DNA of 64,000 bases from Paraburkholderia fynbosensis (GCF_902859935.1 NZ_CADIKI010000012.1:62001-126000), one strand, 5' to 3'; counted from the stretch's first letter, positions 36,729-45,885 are shown. The notes: generated from the letters alone by a model not told the origin. Numbers and translations: made by a program.

Positions 36729-37289
36729 TCAACCCCGCGCGACCACCGAGGCCAGCCAGCGCCGCCCCTCGTCCCAATCGCCGAGTCCGCTATCCGCGTT
36801 GATGTGGCCGCGCGCGCCGATATCGATCCAGCGGCTGCCCCACGCGTTCGCACACGTCTGCGAAAACGGCACGCCGCCATAGGGATCGTCGCTGCTCGCC
36901 ACGACAATGGTCGCGAATGGCAAGCGCGTGAGCGGCATCGGCGCGAAGCCGCTGGCGTCCCGTGGAAAGTGAGGTTCAGAGGGATCGGGCACCGCGACCA
37001 GCAATGCGCCCGCCACCTTCGCAAGCTGCGCCGCGCTCGCGTAGTGCGACGCCCAGAAGGCTGCGGTCAGGCAGCCGAGGCTATGGGCGGCGAACGCCAC
37101 CGGCGCATCGGCAGTGGCCACTGCGGCGTCGAGCGTGCGGCACCACGCGTCGCGCACGGGATGGTCCCAATCCGGCATCTGCACACGCGCGAACGCGGGG
37201 TCGAGTGCCTCCCAGAGGGTTTGCCAGTGGCCGACGCCAGAGTTCTGGTAACCCGGCAGCACGAGTATGTTCAGTTTCTGTTCGCTCAT
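36729..37289 (-). CDS. RBBP9/YdeN-family alpha/beta hydrolase
   Basis: Small serine hydrolase of 186 residues. It has LVLPGYQNSGVGHWQTLWE at the start, the nucleophile elbow AHSLGCLTAAFW, an Asp-containing ASSDDPYGGV and the His in RGHINADSGLGDW. This gives a full Ser-Asp-His triad. Substrate unknown. A 97-bp heptanucleotide tandem repeat begins 24 bases upstream of its ATG, so expression may depend on repeat length (inference). Confidence 0.87.
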   Translation of the reverse strand: MSEQKLNILVLPGYQNSGVGHWQTLWEALDPAFARVQMPDWDHPVRDAWCRTLDAAVATADAPVAFAAHSLGCLTAAFWASHYASAAQLAKVAGALLVAVPDPSEPHFPRDASGFAPMPLTRLPFATIVVASSDDPYGGVPFSQTCANAWGSRWIDIGARGHINADSGLGDWDEGRRWLASVVARG

Positions 37290-37313
37290 TGCGTTCCCCG
37301 TCTGTAGTTGTTT

Positions 37314-37410
37314 TTTGCCGTTTGCCGTTTGCCGTTTGCCGTTTGCCGTTTGCCGTTTGCCGTTTGCCGTTTGCCGTTTGCCGTTTGCCGTTTGCCGTTT
37401 GCCGTTTGCC
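37314..37410. repeat. Heptanucleotide tandem repeat (TTTGCCG) ~13.9 copies
   Basis: Thirteen complete TTTGCCG units plus TTTGCC, without a mismatch by eye. It lies in the 300-bp gap between the RBBP9-like gene and ggt, immediately before the leader of the former. The rest of the gap (37411-37589) shows no gene. The frames through the repeat give a meaningless cyclic peptide. Confidence 0.95.
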
Positions 37411-37589
37411 TCGTGCCGCGCCTGCTTATGCCCCTGCTTATAACAACTACCCTAGCATCCGCTGCATTGCGGACCCGCCTCCTACAGCCCCAGCTACGCG
37501 CAGCCGCTTGTTTCGAGAACCCCGCCTCTAGGAACCCACCGCCATATCCCGCTCCCCAGCAAACTTCCCGCGCTCGCGCCGGCCCCACA

Positions 37590-39359
37590 TCACCGCATCA
37601 CCCGCCCTACCCCCACGCCTCGCGGATCGGCCGCCGGCTCAGGCGTCGTGCCCTCGACGCGAATCATCTGCACATCGCCATTGAACGACTGTTCCTCCAG
37701 CGTGTAGCCCATCGCCTTCAATTGCTCGGCCAACTCGCCGCTCACCGGATGGAACGGCTCGAAGTAGATCGTCTTCTGCGGCAGCAACTGATGATGAAAG
37801 CGCATCGCGGCCAGCGCGTCGGTCGGCGTCATGTTGAAGTCGTACAGGTTGGTCATCACCTGGAAAATCGACGTCAGAATCCGCGAGCCGCCAGGCGTGC
37901 CGATCACCAGCGCCACCCTGTCGTCCTTTAACAAGAGCGTCGGCGTCATCGAAGAAAGCGGCCGGCGTCCAGGCGCTATCGTGTTGAGCTCGACGCCGCT
38001 CGTGTCGGCCGCGCTCCCGCTGCCAGGCCTGGTCACGAAGTCATCCATCGCATCGTTGAGCAGGAAGCCGCCGCCGTCCACCACCACGCCCGCACCGAAA
38101 TCGCCGTTCAGCGTATAGGTGTTCGATACCGCGTTGCCCCACTTGTCGACCACCGAGAAATGCGTGGTTTGCGCCTTCTCCGGCATCGTGTCGCCGAGGC
38201 CGGGCTTCACCGGCGCCGCGCCCGGCATTTCGTCGGGCTTGACTTCGTCGGCGCGCTGCGCAAGGTAGGCGTCGTCGATCAGCTTGTCGGTGGGCACCTT
38301 GTACGAGTCCGGATCGGCGAGGTATTGCTGCCGGTCGGCGAATACGCGGTCCTCGATCTGCGCGATCAGATGAATGTACGGCGCGCTGTTCAGCTCGAGA
38401 CCGTCGAACGCCTGCTTCAGATCCGCTCTCATCTTTAGCATCTGGATCAGCCCGATGCCGCCCGAGCTCGGCGGCGGCGCGGTGATCACGCGGTAGCCGT
38501 TCCAGTCGGCCGACAGCGGCTGGCGCCACACCGCCTTGTACTGAACGAGGTCCTGCTTCGTGATCAGGCCGTGGCCGTACATCTGCTGGGCGATCAGGTC
38601 CGCGGTGCGGCCTTCGTAGAATTCACGGCCGCCGTCCCCGGCGATCCGCGACAAGGTCTGCGCGAGTTCGGGCTGGCGGAACGTCGCGCCCGCCTTCAGG
38701 CTGGAGAAATAGGCATCGAAATTGGTCTTGCCGGCGAAATTTTTCGCTGCCGCATCGCGACGCTGCTGCAGCGACGGATCGACCGTGAAACCGTCGGTCG
38801 CGTAGCGGATCGCGGGTGCGAGCACCTGCTTCCACTTCAGCTTGCCGAAACGCCGCTGCGCCTCCCACATGCCGTCGACGGTTCCCGGCACGCCCACCGC
38901 GCGATGACCGACCGCGCTCATGCCGGGCACCAGGTTGCCTTTGTCGTCGACGTACATGCCGCGGGTCGCCTGTTGCGGCGCGCGCTCACGGTAATCGAGG
39001 AAATACGGCTTGCCATCCATGAACACCGTCATGAACCCACCCCCGCCGATGTTGCCCGCGTCCGGCCGGGTCACGGCCAGCGTGAAGGCGATCGCCACGG
39101 CGGCATCCACCGCGTTGCCGCCCGCGGCGAAGATCTGCTGCGCCGCGTCGGCGCTATAGCGATCCGGTACGGCCACCGCCGACGCATCGAGCACCGCTTT
39201 GGGCGGCGGCGTTTTCGCCAGCGCGGGGGCCGGCGAAAACGCGCCGCCGGATAACACGGCCAACAGGGCCGAAGCCATTACGATCCGGGAGCGGAAAAAA
39301 GAGAAGCGGCAAGCAGAAGCGAAAGGCGCGCGAAGCGCGCCGTGCGTCGGGACAGACAT
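37590..39359 (-). CDS. ggt: Gamma-glutamyltranspeptidase, periplasmic
   Basis: Hydrolyses or transfers the gamma-glutamyl group of glutathione. It is 589 residues, with a signal peptide (basic FFRSRIVMASALLAVLSGG, cleavage probably after PALA). Ntn-hydrolase segments are GGNAVDAAVAIAF, GNIGGGGFMTVF and PPPSSGGIGL. The self-processing site is TTHFSVVDKWGN, with nucleophile Thr near residue 398. RRPLSSMTPT is the substrate loop. GGAG lies 7 bases before the ATG at 39359; the frame stays open for 76 codons upstream without family features. Confidence 0.92.
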   Translation of the reverse strand: MSVPTHGALRAPFASACRFSFFRSRIVMASALLAVLSGGAFSPAPALAKTPPPKAVLDASAVAVPDRYSADAAQQIFAAGGNAVDAAVAIAFTLAVTRPDAGNIGGGGFMTVFMDGKPYFLDYRERAPQQATRGMYVDDKGNLVPGMSAVGHRAVGVPGTVDGMWEAQRRFGKLKWKQVLAPAIRYATDGFTVDPSLQQRRDAAAKNFAGKTNFDAYFSSLKAGATFRQPELAQTLSRIAGDGGREFYEGRTADLIAQQMYGHGLITKQDLVQYKAVWRQPLSADWNGYRVITAPPPSSGGIGLIQMLKMRADLKQAFDGLELNSAPYIHLIAQIEDRVFADRQQYLADPDSYKVPTDKLIDDAYLAQRADEVKPDEMPGAAPVKPGLGDTMPEKAQTTHFSVVDKWGNAVSNTYTLNGDFGAGVVVDGGGFLLNDAMDDFVTRPGSGSAADTSGVELNTIAPGRRPLSSMTPTLLLKDDRVALVIGTPGGSRILTSIFQVMTNLYDFNMTPTDALAAMRFHHQLLPQKTIYFEPFHPVSGELAEQLKAMGYTLEEQSFNGDVQMIRVEGTTPEPAADPRGVGVGRVMR

Positions 39360-40058
39360 CCGAGAACTCCGGCAACTAAGGGCGCCATGGTGCACGAACG
39401 GCGGCCATTCATGCAAGGCGACAACGGGCGGTGCGGCCCGTGCGGACGGCTGCGGCAGGTGCAGGCACTGCGCGCCGACGCGCGGGCCGCACGGCCTAGG
39501 GAATTGGGTCGGCGGGTAAGGCGGGCCGCGGAGAACGGGCTTCGCGCCGCGTGAGGCGGCTGGCCGACCGCCGGCGCGCTCACGCAATCATGGGCGGCAC
39601 GCAGGCGACATGTATCCGGCCAATACGCGACCCGATGCGCTCCGATGCACATCGAGATGAATCAAAACAAATCCAGACCTTGCGTTCGCCGAACTCGACA
39701 TGCGTTCAACGTGAACGCGACACGGATGCGATGGGAATACGGCCAACAGCTCGCCGGCAGGTCTCATCACGCCTCCATGGCTTCGAAAGCCCCAATAAAA
39801 CCCAAAGGCAAGGAAGCCTGCAACACCCTCCGCCGCGCGCTGCGGACGAACCCGCGCCGCTGGCATCCTAAGTCGCTCGCGGGCACGCGACCAAAGCGTT
39901 TTACCTCCTGTTACAGCGTCCCGGCGCCCCAAATCCACGCCGGAAGCGCTTAAACGTTGGCTGCGCGCCGTATTCGCCTGCCGCCGCCGGACTGCTCAGG
40001 TAGAATTGTCGGATAAGTGGGCGCACCGCGCGTCCCCGACAGACTTTCACCTTCTCGC
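39360..40058. other. 699-bp divergent gap between ggt and glnS
   Basis: No convincing gene. Several open frames overlap each other on both strands (for example 39588-39938 minus), but none has a ribosome site, domain or normal codon pattern. The segment 39590-39950 is less GC-rich than its surroundings and encodes a basic 58-residue frame from 39777 (MASKAPIKPKGKEACNTL) that I do not recognise. A glnS -10 candidate lies at 40001-40006. Confidence 0.4.
40001..40006 (+). promoter_or_regulatory. Candidate glnS -10 box
   Basis: TAGAAT, 52 bases before the glnS ATG; no clear -35. Confidence 0.35.
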
Positions 40059-41768
40059 ATGAATACCGAACGCAACGACGCGCCAGCGGCATCTAATTTC
40101 ATCCGCAACATCATTGACGACGACAACCGTACCGGCAAGTGGGGCCAGCGCGTCGAAACACGCTTTCCGCCCGAACCGAACGGCTATCTGCACATCGGTC
40201 ACGCAAAGAGCATCTGCCTGAACTTCGGCGTCGCGCGCAGCTACGGCGGCGTATGCCATCTGCGCTTTGACGACACCAATCCGGAAAAGGAAAGCGTCGA
40301 ATACGTCGACTCGATCATCGATTCGGTGCGCTGGCTCGGCTTCGAGTGGGAAAAAGACGGCAAGGAGCAGCTCTACTACGCGAGCGACTACTACGACAAA
40401 CTGTACGAATTCGCCGAGCTGCTGATCGAGCGCGGCAAGGCGTACGTGGACAGCCAGTCGGCCGACGAAATGCGCGCGAACCGCGGCTCGGCCACGGAAG
40501 TCGGCACGCCGTCGCGCTTTCGCGAGCGCTCGGTGCAGGAGAATCTCGCCCTGTTTCGCCGCATGAAGGCCGGCGAGTTCAAGGAAGGCGAGCACGTGCT
40601 GCGCGCGAAGATCGACATGTCGTCGCCGAACTTCAACATGCGCGACCCGGTGATCTACCGCATCCGCTTCGCGCATCACTACCGTACCGGCGATCAATGG
40701 TGCGTGTACCCGATGTACGACTACACGCACTGCATCTCGGACGCGCTGGAAAACATCACGCATTCGCTGTGCACGCTCGAGTTCGAAGACCATCGGCCGC
40801 TCTACGACTGGATTCTGAACGAGCTCGCCGACGCGGGCACCTTCACGCGCCCGCTGCCGCAACAAATCGAGTTCTCGCGCCTGAACCTGACCTACGCGAT
40901 CACCAGCAAGCGCAAGCTGCTGCAACTCGTGACCGAAGGCCACGTGGACGGCTGGGACGACCCACGCTTGCCGACCATCGTCGGTGTGCGCCGGCGCGGC
41001 TTCACGCCTGAATCGATCCAGCTGTTCTGCGAGCGCATCGGCATCACCAAGGTCGATTCGTGGATCGACATGAGCGTGTTCGAAGGCGCACTGCGCGACG
41101 ATCTCGACGAGAAGGCGCCGCGTATCGCCGCGGTGCTCGATCCGCTCAAGCTGATCATCGACAACTTTCCCGAAGGCGTCACCGAGCCGTGCAGCGCGCC
41201 GGTCCACCCGCATCATCCGGAACAGGGCGTGCGCGAGTTTCCGATTTCGCGCGAACTGTGGATCGAGCGCGAGGATTACAACGAAGCGCCGCCGAAGGGC
41301 TACTTCCGCCTGTTCCCGGGCAACAAGGTGCGGCTGCGCTACGGCTACGTGATCGAATGCACGGGCGCGGACAAGGACGAGAACGGCAACGTCGTCGCGG
41401 TGCATTGCAACTACTTCCCGGACAGCAAGTCGGGCACCGAAGGCGCGAACACCTACAAGGTCAAGGGCAACATCCACTGGGTCAGCGCGGACGCCGCGTG
41501 CCCGGCCGAAGTGCGCATCTATGACCGGCTGTTCAAGGAGCCGCAACCGGATGCCGGCGGCCGCGACTTCCTCGAAGCGCTGAATCCGGATTCGAAGCGC
41601 GTGGTCAACGCCTACCTTGAGCCAGGCGCGCGCGACGCGCTGCCGGAGCAGCGCTATCAGTTCGAGCGCCACGGCTATTTCGTCGCCGACCGCGTCGATT
41701 CGAAGCCGGGCAAACCCGTGTTCAATCGCATCGTCAGCCTGCGCGATAGCTGGGGCAAGCCGGCGTAA
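40059..41768 (+). CDS. glnS: Glutaminyl-tRNA synthetase
   Basis: Class I synthetase charging tRNA-Gln; 569 residues. The HIGH box is in PPEPNGYLHIGHAKSICLNF near residue 40, FDDTNPEKE follows, and the KMSKS-equivalent is ITSKRKLLQL. The C-terminal anticodon-binding beta-barrels contain NKVRLRYGYVIECTG. Of two in-frame starts, 40059 (MNTERNDAPA) is preferred; the upstream ATG at 40017 would add 14 residues. A strong terminator follows. Confidence 0.96.
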   Translation: MNTERNDAPAASNFIRNIIDDDNRTGKWGQRVETRFPPEPNGYLHIGHAKSICLNFGVARSYGGVCHLRFDDTNPEKESVEYVDSIIDSVRWLGFEWEKDGKEQLYYASDYYDKLYEFAELLIERGKAYVDSQSADEMRANRGSATEVGTPSRFRERSVQENLALFRRMKAGEFKEGEHVLRAKIDMSSPNFNMRDPVIYRIRFAHHYRTGDQWCVYPMYDYTHCISDALENITHSLCTLEFEDHRPLYDWILNELADAGTFTRPLPQQIEFSRLNLTYAITSKRKLLQLVTEGHVDGWDDPRLPTIVGVRRRGFTPESIQLFCERIGITKVDSWIDMSVFEGALRDDLDEKAPRIAAVLDPLKLIIDNFPEGVTEPCSAPVHPHHPEQGVREFPISRELWIEREDYNEAPPKGYFRLFPGNKVRLRYGYVIECTGADKDENGNVVAVHCNYFPDSKSGTEGANTYKVKGNIHWVSADAACPAEVRIYDRLFKEPQPDAGGRDFLEALNPDSKRVVNAYLEPGARDALPEQRYQFERHGYFVADRVDSKPGKPVFNRIVSLRDSWGKPA

Positions 41769-41808
41769 GCCGGAGTGCCCGCCGTGCTCCGCGCGTCTGA
41801 AGTTGCAG

Positions 41809-41847
41809 ACGGCGTGCATCCCGCTTCACGGGTTGCACGCCGTTTTG
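41809..41847 (+). terminator. Terminator after glnS
   Basis: Stem ACGGCGTGCA / TGCACGCCGT extended by an inner CCCG/CGGG pairing around CTTCA, followed by TTTTG. Confidence 0.8.
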
Positions 41848-41910
41848 TCGCATGATGGTCTATCGATAGTCACAGCGCGGCCTGGTGAGCGCGCCGGTCC
41901 GGGAGGCCCG

Positions 41911-42957
41911 ATGAAAGTTGCAGCCCGCCGCCGCGGGGCGAGTGCCGGAGCAGACACCGGGACGATGACGACGCCGGGCGCGGCTCACGACGCATGCCAC
42001 GCACATCGCACACGCGCCGTTCGTGCCGCGCGCACCGCCTTCCTGGCACGTTTGGCGTACCGCACGCGTTGCGCGTTCGTGGCGCTGGTCGCACTCGGCG
42101 CGGCCTCGCTCGCCGACCGCGCTCACGCGGACGAACTCACCGGCACGCTGAAAAAAATCCACGATGACGGCGTAATTGTGCTCGGCGTGCGTGAAGCGTC
42201 GATCCCGTTCTCGTATTTCGACGGCAAACAGACGGTCGGCTATTCGCAATCCATCGCGCTGCAGATCGTCGATGAAATCAGGAAAACGCTCCGCATGCCG
42301 CAGCTGAAGGTTCACGAGCTCACCGTGACCTCGTCCAACCGCACGCCGATGCTGCTGAACAACCAGATCGATCTGGAATGCGGTTCGACCACGCACACGC
42401 TGGAGCGCGAAAACGTGGCCGCGTTCTCGAACAGCTTCTTCCAGTACGCGGTGCGCATGATCACGCGCAAGAACAGCGGCATTACGGATTTTCCGGATCT
42501 GGCCGGCAAGACGGTCGTGACGACCGCGGGCACGTCCGACGAACGCCTGTTGCGCCGCCTGAATACCGACAAGCATCTGAACATGCGCATCACCAGCGCG
42601 CGCGATCATCCAGAAGCCTTTACCGCGGTCAAAGAGGACCGGGCCGTGGCCTTCGTGATGGACGAGCCGATCGTGTACGGCTTCAAGTCGACCGATCCAC
42701 GCCCCGACGACTTCATCGTGACCGGCACGCCGCTCGGCTACGAAGTCTACGCGTGCATGTTCCGCAAGGGCGACGAACCTTTCCGCACGCTCGTGAACCG
42801 GGTGATTTCGCGCTCGCAGACGTCCGGCGACGCGGAACGTCTGTACAGGCAGTGGTTCACCCAGCCGATTCCACCGCATGGCATCAATCTGAATTTTCCG
42901 CTGTCGGAGGCGAACCGCGCGCTGTTCGCGCATCCGAACGACCGCGCGCTCGATTGA
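41911..42957 (+). CDS. Periplasmic amino-acid-binding protein (glutamate/aspartate type)
   Basis: Solute-binding protein family 3; 348 residues. The mature part begins around ADELTGTLKKIHDDGVIVLG, with ASIPFSYFDGKQTVGYSQSI, DLECGSTTHTLER and LAGKTVVTTAGTSDE, all resembling GltI/AatJ-type proteins. The signal peptide is odd: about 50 Ala/Arg/His-rich residues precede the hydrophobic core FVALVALGAASLA. GGGAGG lies 4 bases before the ATG at 41911, which supports that start. No permease or ATPase gene is adjacent. Confidence 0.85.
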   Translation: MKVAARRRGASAGADTGTMTTPGAAHDACHAHRTRAVRAARTAFLARLAYRTRCAFVALVALGAASLADRAHADELTGTLKKIHDDGVIVLGVREASIPFSYFDGKQTVGYSQSIALQIVDEIRKTLRMPQLKVHELTVTSSNRTPMLLNNQIDLECGSTTHTLERENVAAFSNSFFQYAVRMITRKNSGITDFPDLAGKTVVTTAGTSDERLLRRLNTDKHLNMRITSARDHPEAFTAVKEDRAVAFVMDEPIVYGFKSTDPRPDDFIVTGTPLGYEVYACMFRKGDEPFRTLVNRVISRSQTSGDAERLYRQWFTQPIPPHGINLNFPLSEANRALFAHPNDRALD

Positions 42958-43018
42958 GCGTGGCGCATCGGCGCCAGCGCGTTGGAGGGCGAGCGGTAAA
43001 TGGCCGCCGTCTATGCCT

Positions 43019-43468
43019 CTATAACGACCGATGCAACTCCGCCAGCGAGAGCGTCGTCTGAAAGAGCCGCGTGAGACTGCGGCTCGCGTACTTCGGGATT
43101 TCATCGATCGCGGCCCAGCGGTACGCGTCCATCTCGGGAATCAGCGTGCCATCGGAGCGCCGCGGGAACAGCGAGGTGCAGGTGCATGCGCTCAGATCGA
43201 GTTCGTCGGCGCTGGCGCGCGCGGCGAACAGATGCAGATCCTTGTCGCGCCGGTAGATGTACAGTCCCAGATCCTTCAGACGCCCGGGCGCGATCGCGAT
43301 GCCGGTCTCCTCGACCATCTCGCGCAACGCCGTGACATGCGGCGCTTCAGCCTCTTCGCCGTGCCCTTTCGGAATGTCCCAGTGCGACGTTTCGGTGGCG
43401 TGTGCAAGCAGCAGCCGGCCATCCGGATCGAGCAGAACGATCCCGCAGGAAACGATCCGCGGGCTCAT
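43019..43468 (-). CDS. NUDIX hydrolase
   Basis: 149 residues with a full NUDIX box GHGEEAEAPHVTALREMVEE completed by TGI, preceded by HWDIPKGHG as in diadenosine-polyphosphate or RNA-pyrophosphohydrolase-like members. The N-terminal SCGIVLLDPDGRLLLAHA strand is normal. It is too short for RppH and lacks its basic tail, so an ApnA hydrolase or NTP pyrophosphohydrolase is more likely. Followed leftward only by the 61-bp gap to the opposite-strand binding-protein gene. Confidence 0.85.
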   Translation of the reverse strand: MSPRIVSCGIVLLDPDGRLLLAHATETSHWDIPKGHGEEAEAPHVTALREMVEETGIAIAPGRLKDLGLYIYRRDKDLHLFAARASADELDLSACTCTSLFPRRSDGTLIPEMDAYRWAAIDEIPKYASRSLTRLFQTTLSLAELHRSL

Positions 43469-43550
43469 CGACGCTGCGCGCCGCCGCAGCGAGCGGCTTC
43501 GAGCGGCGCCGGCAGCAGGCCGGCGCGCGCCGTGATCACGGCCTGCATCG

Positions 43551-43937
43551 TCAGTTTTTCTTCTGCAATTGCCAGGCGCCGCCTTGCTTGCAGAACTGCG
43601 GGCGCAGATGCATCGATTGGCCCTTCGCGTTCAGTTCGACGGCGAGATTGCGGCAGGTACGCCCGTCATTGTGGGTGGTGTCCACGGCGGCGATCGTTGC
43701 GTCGATCTTCACGCTGTTGCCGGTGCCTTCGTTGACCCAGTGGGCGCTTTCGCCGTCCTTCGTGTCGTTGAGCGCGGCGATGACGGCCTTCTTCACCGAC
43801 GCCACGTCGCGCTGCTTCATGTAGGACATCGGCGTGTCGTTCAGAAAGCCGAGATTCGCCGCCTGCGCGCCGATTGCACTGCCGAGCAGCAGGCTCGCGC
43901 CGGTCAGGTGAAGCAGCACACGGGTTCGCATCGACAT
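43551..43937 (-). CDS. Small exported protein, surface-antigen (RT0821/Lpp0805-like) family
   Basis: 128 residues. The signal peptide is MSMRTRVLLHLTGASLLLGS with a likely cut after IGAQA. The mature part ends GRTCRNLAVELNAKG and QFCKQGGAWQL, with two cysteines that could form a disulfide. That ending is what I recall from small outer-membrane or surface proteins of the 17-kDa-antigen type. AGGAGA lies 9 bases before the ATG; a 40-residue upstream extension lacks a signal sequence. Function unknown. Confidence 0.65.
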   Translation of the reverse strand: MSMRTRVLLHLTGASLLLGSAIGAQAANLGFLNDTPMSYMKQRDVASVKKAVIAALNDTKDGESAHWVNEGTGNSVKIDATIAAVDTTHNDGRTCRNLAVELNAKGQSMHLRPQFCKQGGAWQLQKKN

Positions 43938-44427
43938 GAAAGATTCTCCTCGAAAGTGTTCCGGGGCGGTCTCGAGCGCGCGGGCCGCGGCTCTTGATCT
44001 GGACCTCAAAAGCATAGCATGCCCCCTCGAAACGGCCGGCGACGTGGACGCTGTCAATTTTAGGATGCGTGCAAGAGCATCTTATGAAACGCCTTCATAA
44101 GATTAGCGTTTCCCTTCCCGCAATCGTCAGCTGCCGACAGCTCGTCATGAACTTCTTTCTTGCCCTGGAAATTTCGCCGGCACGCTCGCGCTGCCGTGCG
44201 TCGCGCTCGGGCCGGCGATCGGCCACGATCCCGGATTGAGGCAACGTATCGTACGGATGTGCCGGCCCGCTTTGCCCATGCGCGTCCGCGTCGCTTGGGT
44301 GCGGGTGGCTTTCGCGCTGCTGATTGGCGCGTGCCATTACATCCTCGCCGGCTCGCTCGACTGAGCGCAGCCGGGTCGTCAACCGGAAACAGGCCACGGA
44401 AAAGCCCAGGCCGGCCCGCTCCCACCG
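43938..44427. other. 490-bp gap with an 8-bp-arm palindrome, no clear gene
   Basis: Open frames here (for example 44095-44397 minus, His/Arg-rich) have no start site or domain. A 35-codon plus frame from 44254 (MCRPALPMRVRV, then a hydrophobic run) is possible but unsupported. The notable element is the palindrome at 44081-44101. Confidence 0.4.
44081..44101. repeat. Perfect palindrome CTTATGAA-N5-TTCATAAG
   Basis: Eight-base arms around ACGCC. It could be an operator or a small hairpin; it lies about 330 bases downstream of the peroxidase gene stop and 145 upstream of the small exported-protein gene. Confidence 0.6.
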
Positions 44428-45885
44428 TCAGTTTGCGGCAGCGCCCGTGGTCGCCACATGGACCAGTGCGCCGGGTGCCTGGTACCCGTCGGTCAGCGTC
44501 TTCAGAAACGCCACCACGTCCTTGATTTCGGCTTCGTCGAATACCGGTTTGTCGCCCGGTTTGCGGTCGAACGGCGCGTCGGTATTCAGGTTGCTCCAGT
44601 AGCGCTGCGGCAGATCGTCGAACTTCTGCACCTTGCCCTTCGAGACCGGATAGAACCTTGCCGGGTTCGTGTCGCGTTCGGCGTAAAAGCGCACCGCCTG
44701 CTCGAGCGAATGATAGATGCCGTTGTGGAAGAAGCTCTTCTTCAACGCGACGTTGCGTAGCGTCGGCGTGCGGAAAAGGCCGCAGAATTCGTCGCGTCCC
44801 TTCAGGTCGGTACGCTCCGGGCCGCACGCGCCAAGGTCGTAGAAGCGCGGATCGCGGTTCACTGGCAGCGCGCGGTTGCGCGGCACGCCGATCGCGATCA
44901 GACCGAAGTCGCTGAACTGCGGCGGCGCGCCGTCCCGGGTGCGCTGGCTGATGTGGCAGCTTGCGCAATTGCCTTTCTGTTCGTCGTTGAAGAGTTGCAG
45001 GCCGTGCAGTTCGGCTGGCGTCAGCTGCGCCTTGCCCGCGAGATACGCGTCGTACTTGCTGGTGTACGGATAGAAGACCTCGGGCGTTTGCTCGAACGTT
45101 TCTAGCGCCTGCAGCACGGCCTTGAAGGTAGCGTCGTCGTTGTCGAAAATATGCTCGCCGAAGGCCGCGCGGAACGCGTCGGCGTATGACGCGGCTTTGA
45201 CCGCCGCCGTGACCTTGGCCGGCGTGCTGCCCATCTCGAACGACGACAGCAGCGGAATGCGCGCCTGTTCGCCACCGCGGTCGACCCGCCCGTCCCATGT
45301 GAGGCCGCCGGTGGGTCCGGCATCCACGCTTTCGTCGCCTTCGTCGTCGGACTCGTGGTAGTGCTCGGCGAACGCCGGCACGGCTTGCAGATACTTCAGC
45401 GTCGGCGCGGCGCGCATGCCGGTGCGGTGCATGTCGCTGCCGCCCAGTTGCACCGACAACGCATTAGCCGGCGCAAAGCCGTGCTCCGGACTGTGGCACG
45501 ACGCACAAGCGAGCTTGCCCGAACCGGAGAGCGACGCGTCGAAAAAGAGCTGCTTGCCGAGCGCCGTCATTTGCCGCACGGATTCGTAGACCTGCGCGCG
45601 CGACTGGCCGGCGTCATGGCCCGCGACCTTCACGGCGGAGGCCGCCTCGGGCGCGGCGGAGACGGACGCACTGATATGGTTCGCCGCGGAAGTTGCGCTT
45701 GCGCCAGCGGCGGCTTTCGCGCCGCCCTGCGCATTCGCTGCGGCGACCGCATCCGCGTTAGCACCGCCTGCATCGCAAGCTGCCAGCATCACGGTCACCG
45801 TCATAGCGCTGAGCGCGACGAGCACCGCCTGCCGCACGCCCGCTCTCGCCTGCCCGGCGCCCCGCCATTCTCCTCGCCACATCAT
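44428..45885 (-). CDS. Di-haem cytochrome c peroxidase / MauG-family lipoprotein
   Basis: Periplasmic di-haem protein of 485 residues. Two haem-binding CxxCH motifs are at about residues 127-131 (CASCHSPEHG) and 307-311 (CASCHISQRT), with the family spacing. RTPTLRNVALKKSFFHNG is the conserved stretch before the C-terminal Met/Tyr region. The N-terminus has a lipobox VMLAAC, then an Ala/Ser-rich linker of about 60 residues. Start uncertain: 45885 (MMWRGE) has GGGGGA 4-5 bases upstream; ATGs at 45897 and 45918 are alternatives. It may reduce peroxide or, as in MauG, modify a partner protein; divergent from a phosphatase gene. Confidence 0.83.
   Translation of the reverse strand: MMWRGEWRGAGQARAGVRQAVLVALSAMTVTVMLAACDAGGANADAVAAANAQGGAKAAAGASATSAANHISASVSAAPEAASAVKVAGHDAGQSRAQVYESVRQMTALGKQLFFDASLSGSGKLACASCHSPEHGFAPANALSVQLGGSDMHRTGMRAAPTLKYLQAVPAFAEHYHESDDEGDESVDAGPTGGLTWDGRVDRGGEQARIPLLSSFEMGSTPAKVTAAVKAASYADAFRAAFGEHIFDNDDATFKAVLQALETFEQTPEVFYPYTSKYDAYLAGKAQLTPAELHGLQLFNDEQKGNCASCHISQRTRDGAPPQFSDFGLIAIGVPRNRALPVNRDPRFYDLGACGPERTDLKGRDEFCGLFRTPTLRNVALKKSFFHNGIYHSLEQAVRFYAERDTNPARFYPVSKGKVQKFDDLPQRYWSNLNTDAPFDRKPGDKPVFDEAEIKDVVAFLKTLTDGYQAPGALVHVATTGAAAN

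Noticed and set aside
37314..37410. CRISPR array
   Set aside because: Units are 7 bp and contiguous, without spacers, and no cas genes are present; it is a microsatellite.
37308..37931. Open frame with a cyclic LPFAVCR peptide
   Set aside because: Artefact of translating the 7-bp repeat (21 bp gives 7 residues); no start site, and it runs antisense into ggt.
39588..39938. 116-residue minus-strand frame in the ggt/glnS gap
   Set aside because: No ribosome site, no domain, Arg/Gly-rich mixed composition, and overlapping frames on the other strand.
44095..44397. 100-residue minus-strand frame downstream of the peroxidase gene
   Set aside because: His/Arg/Asp-rich with no hydrophobic core, no ribosome site and no similarity I recognise.
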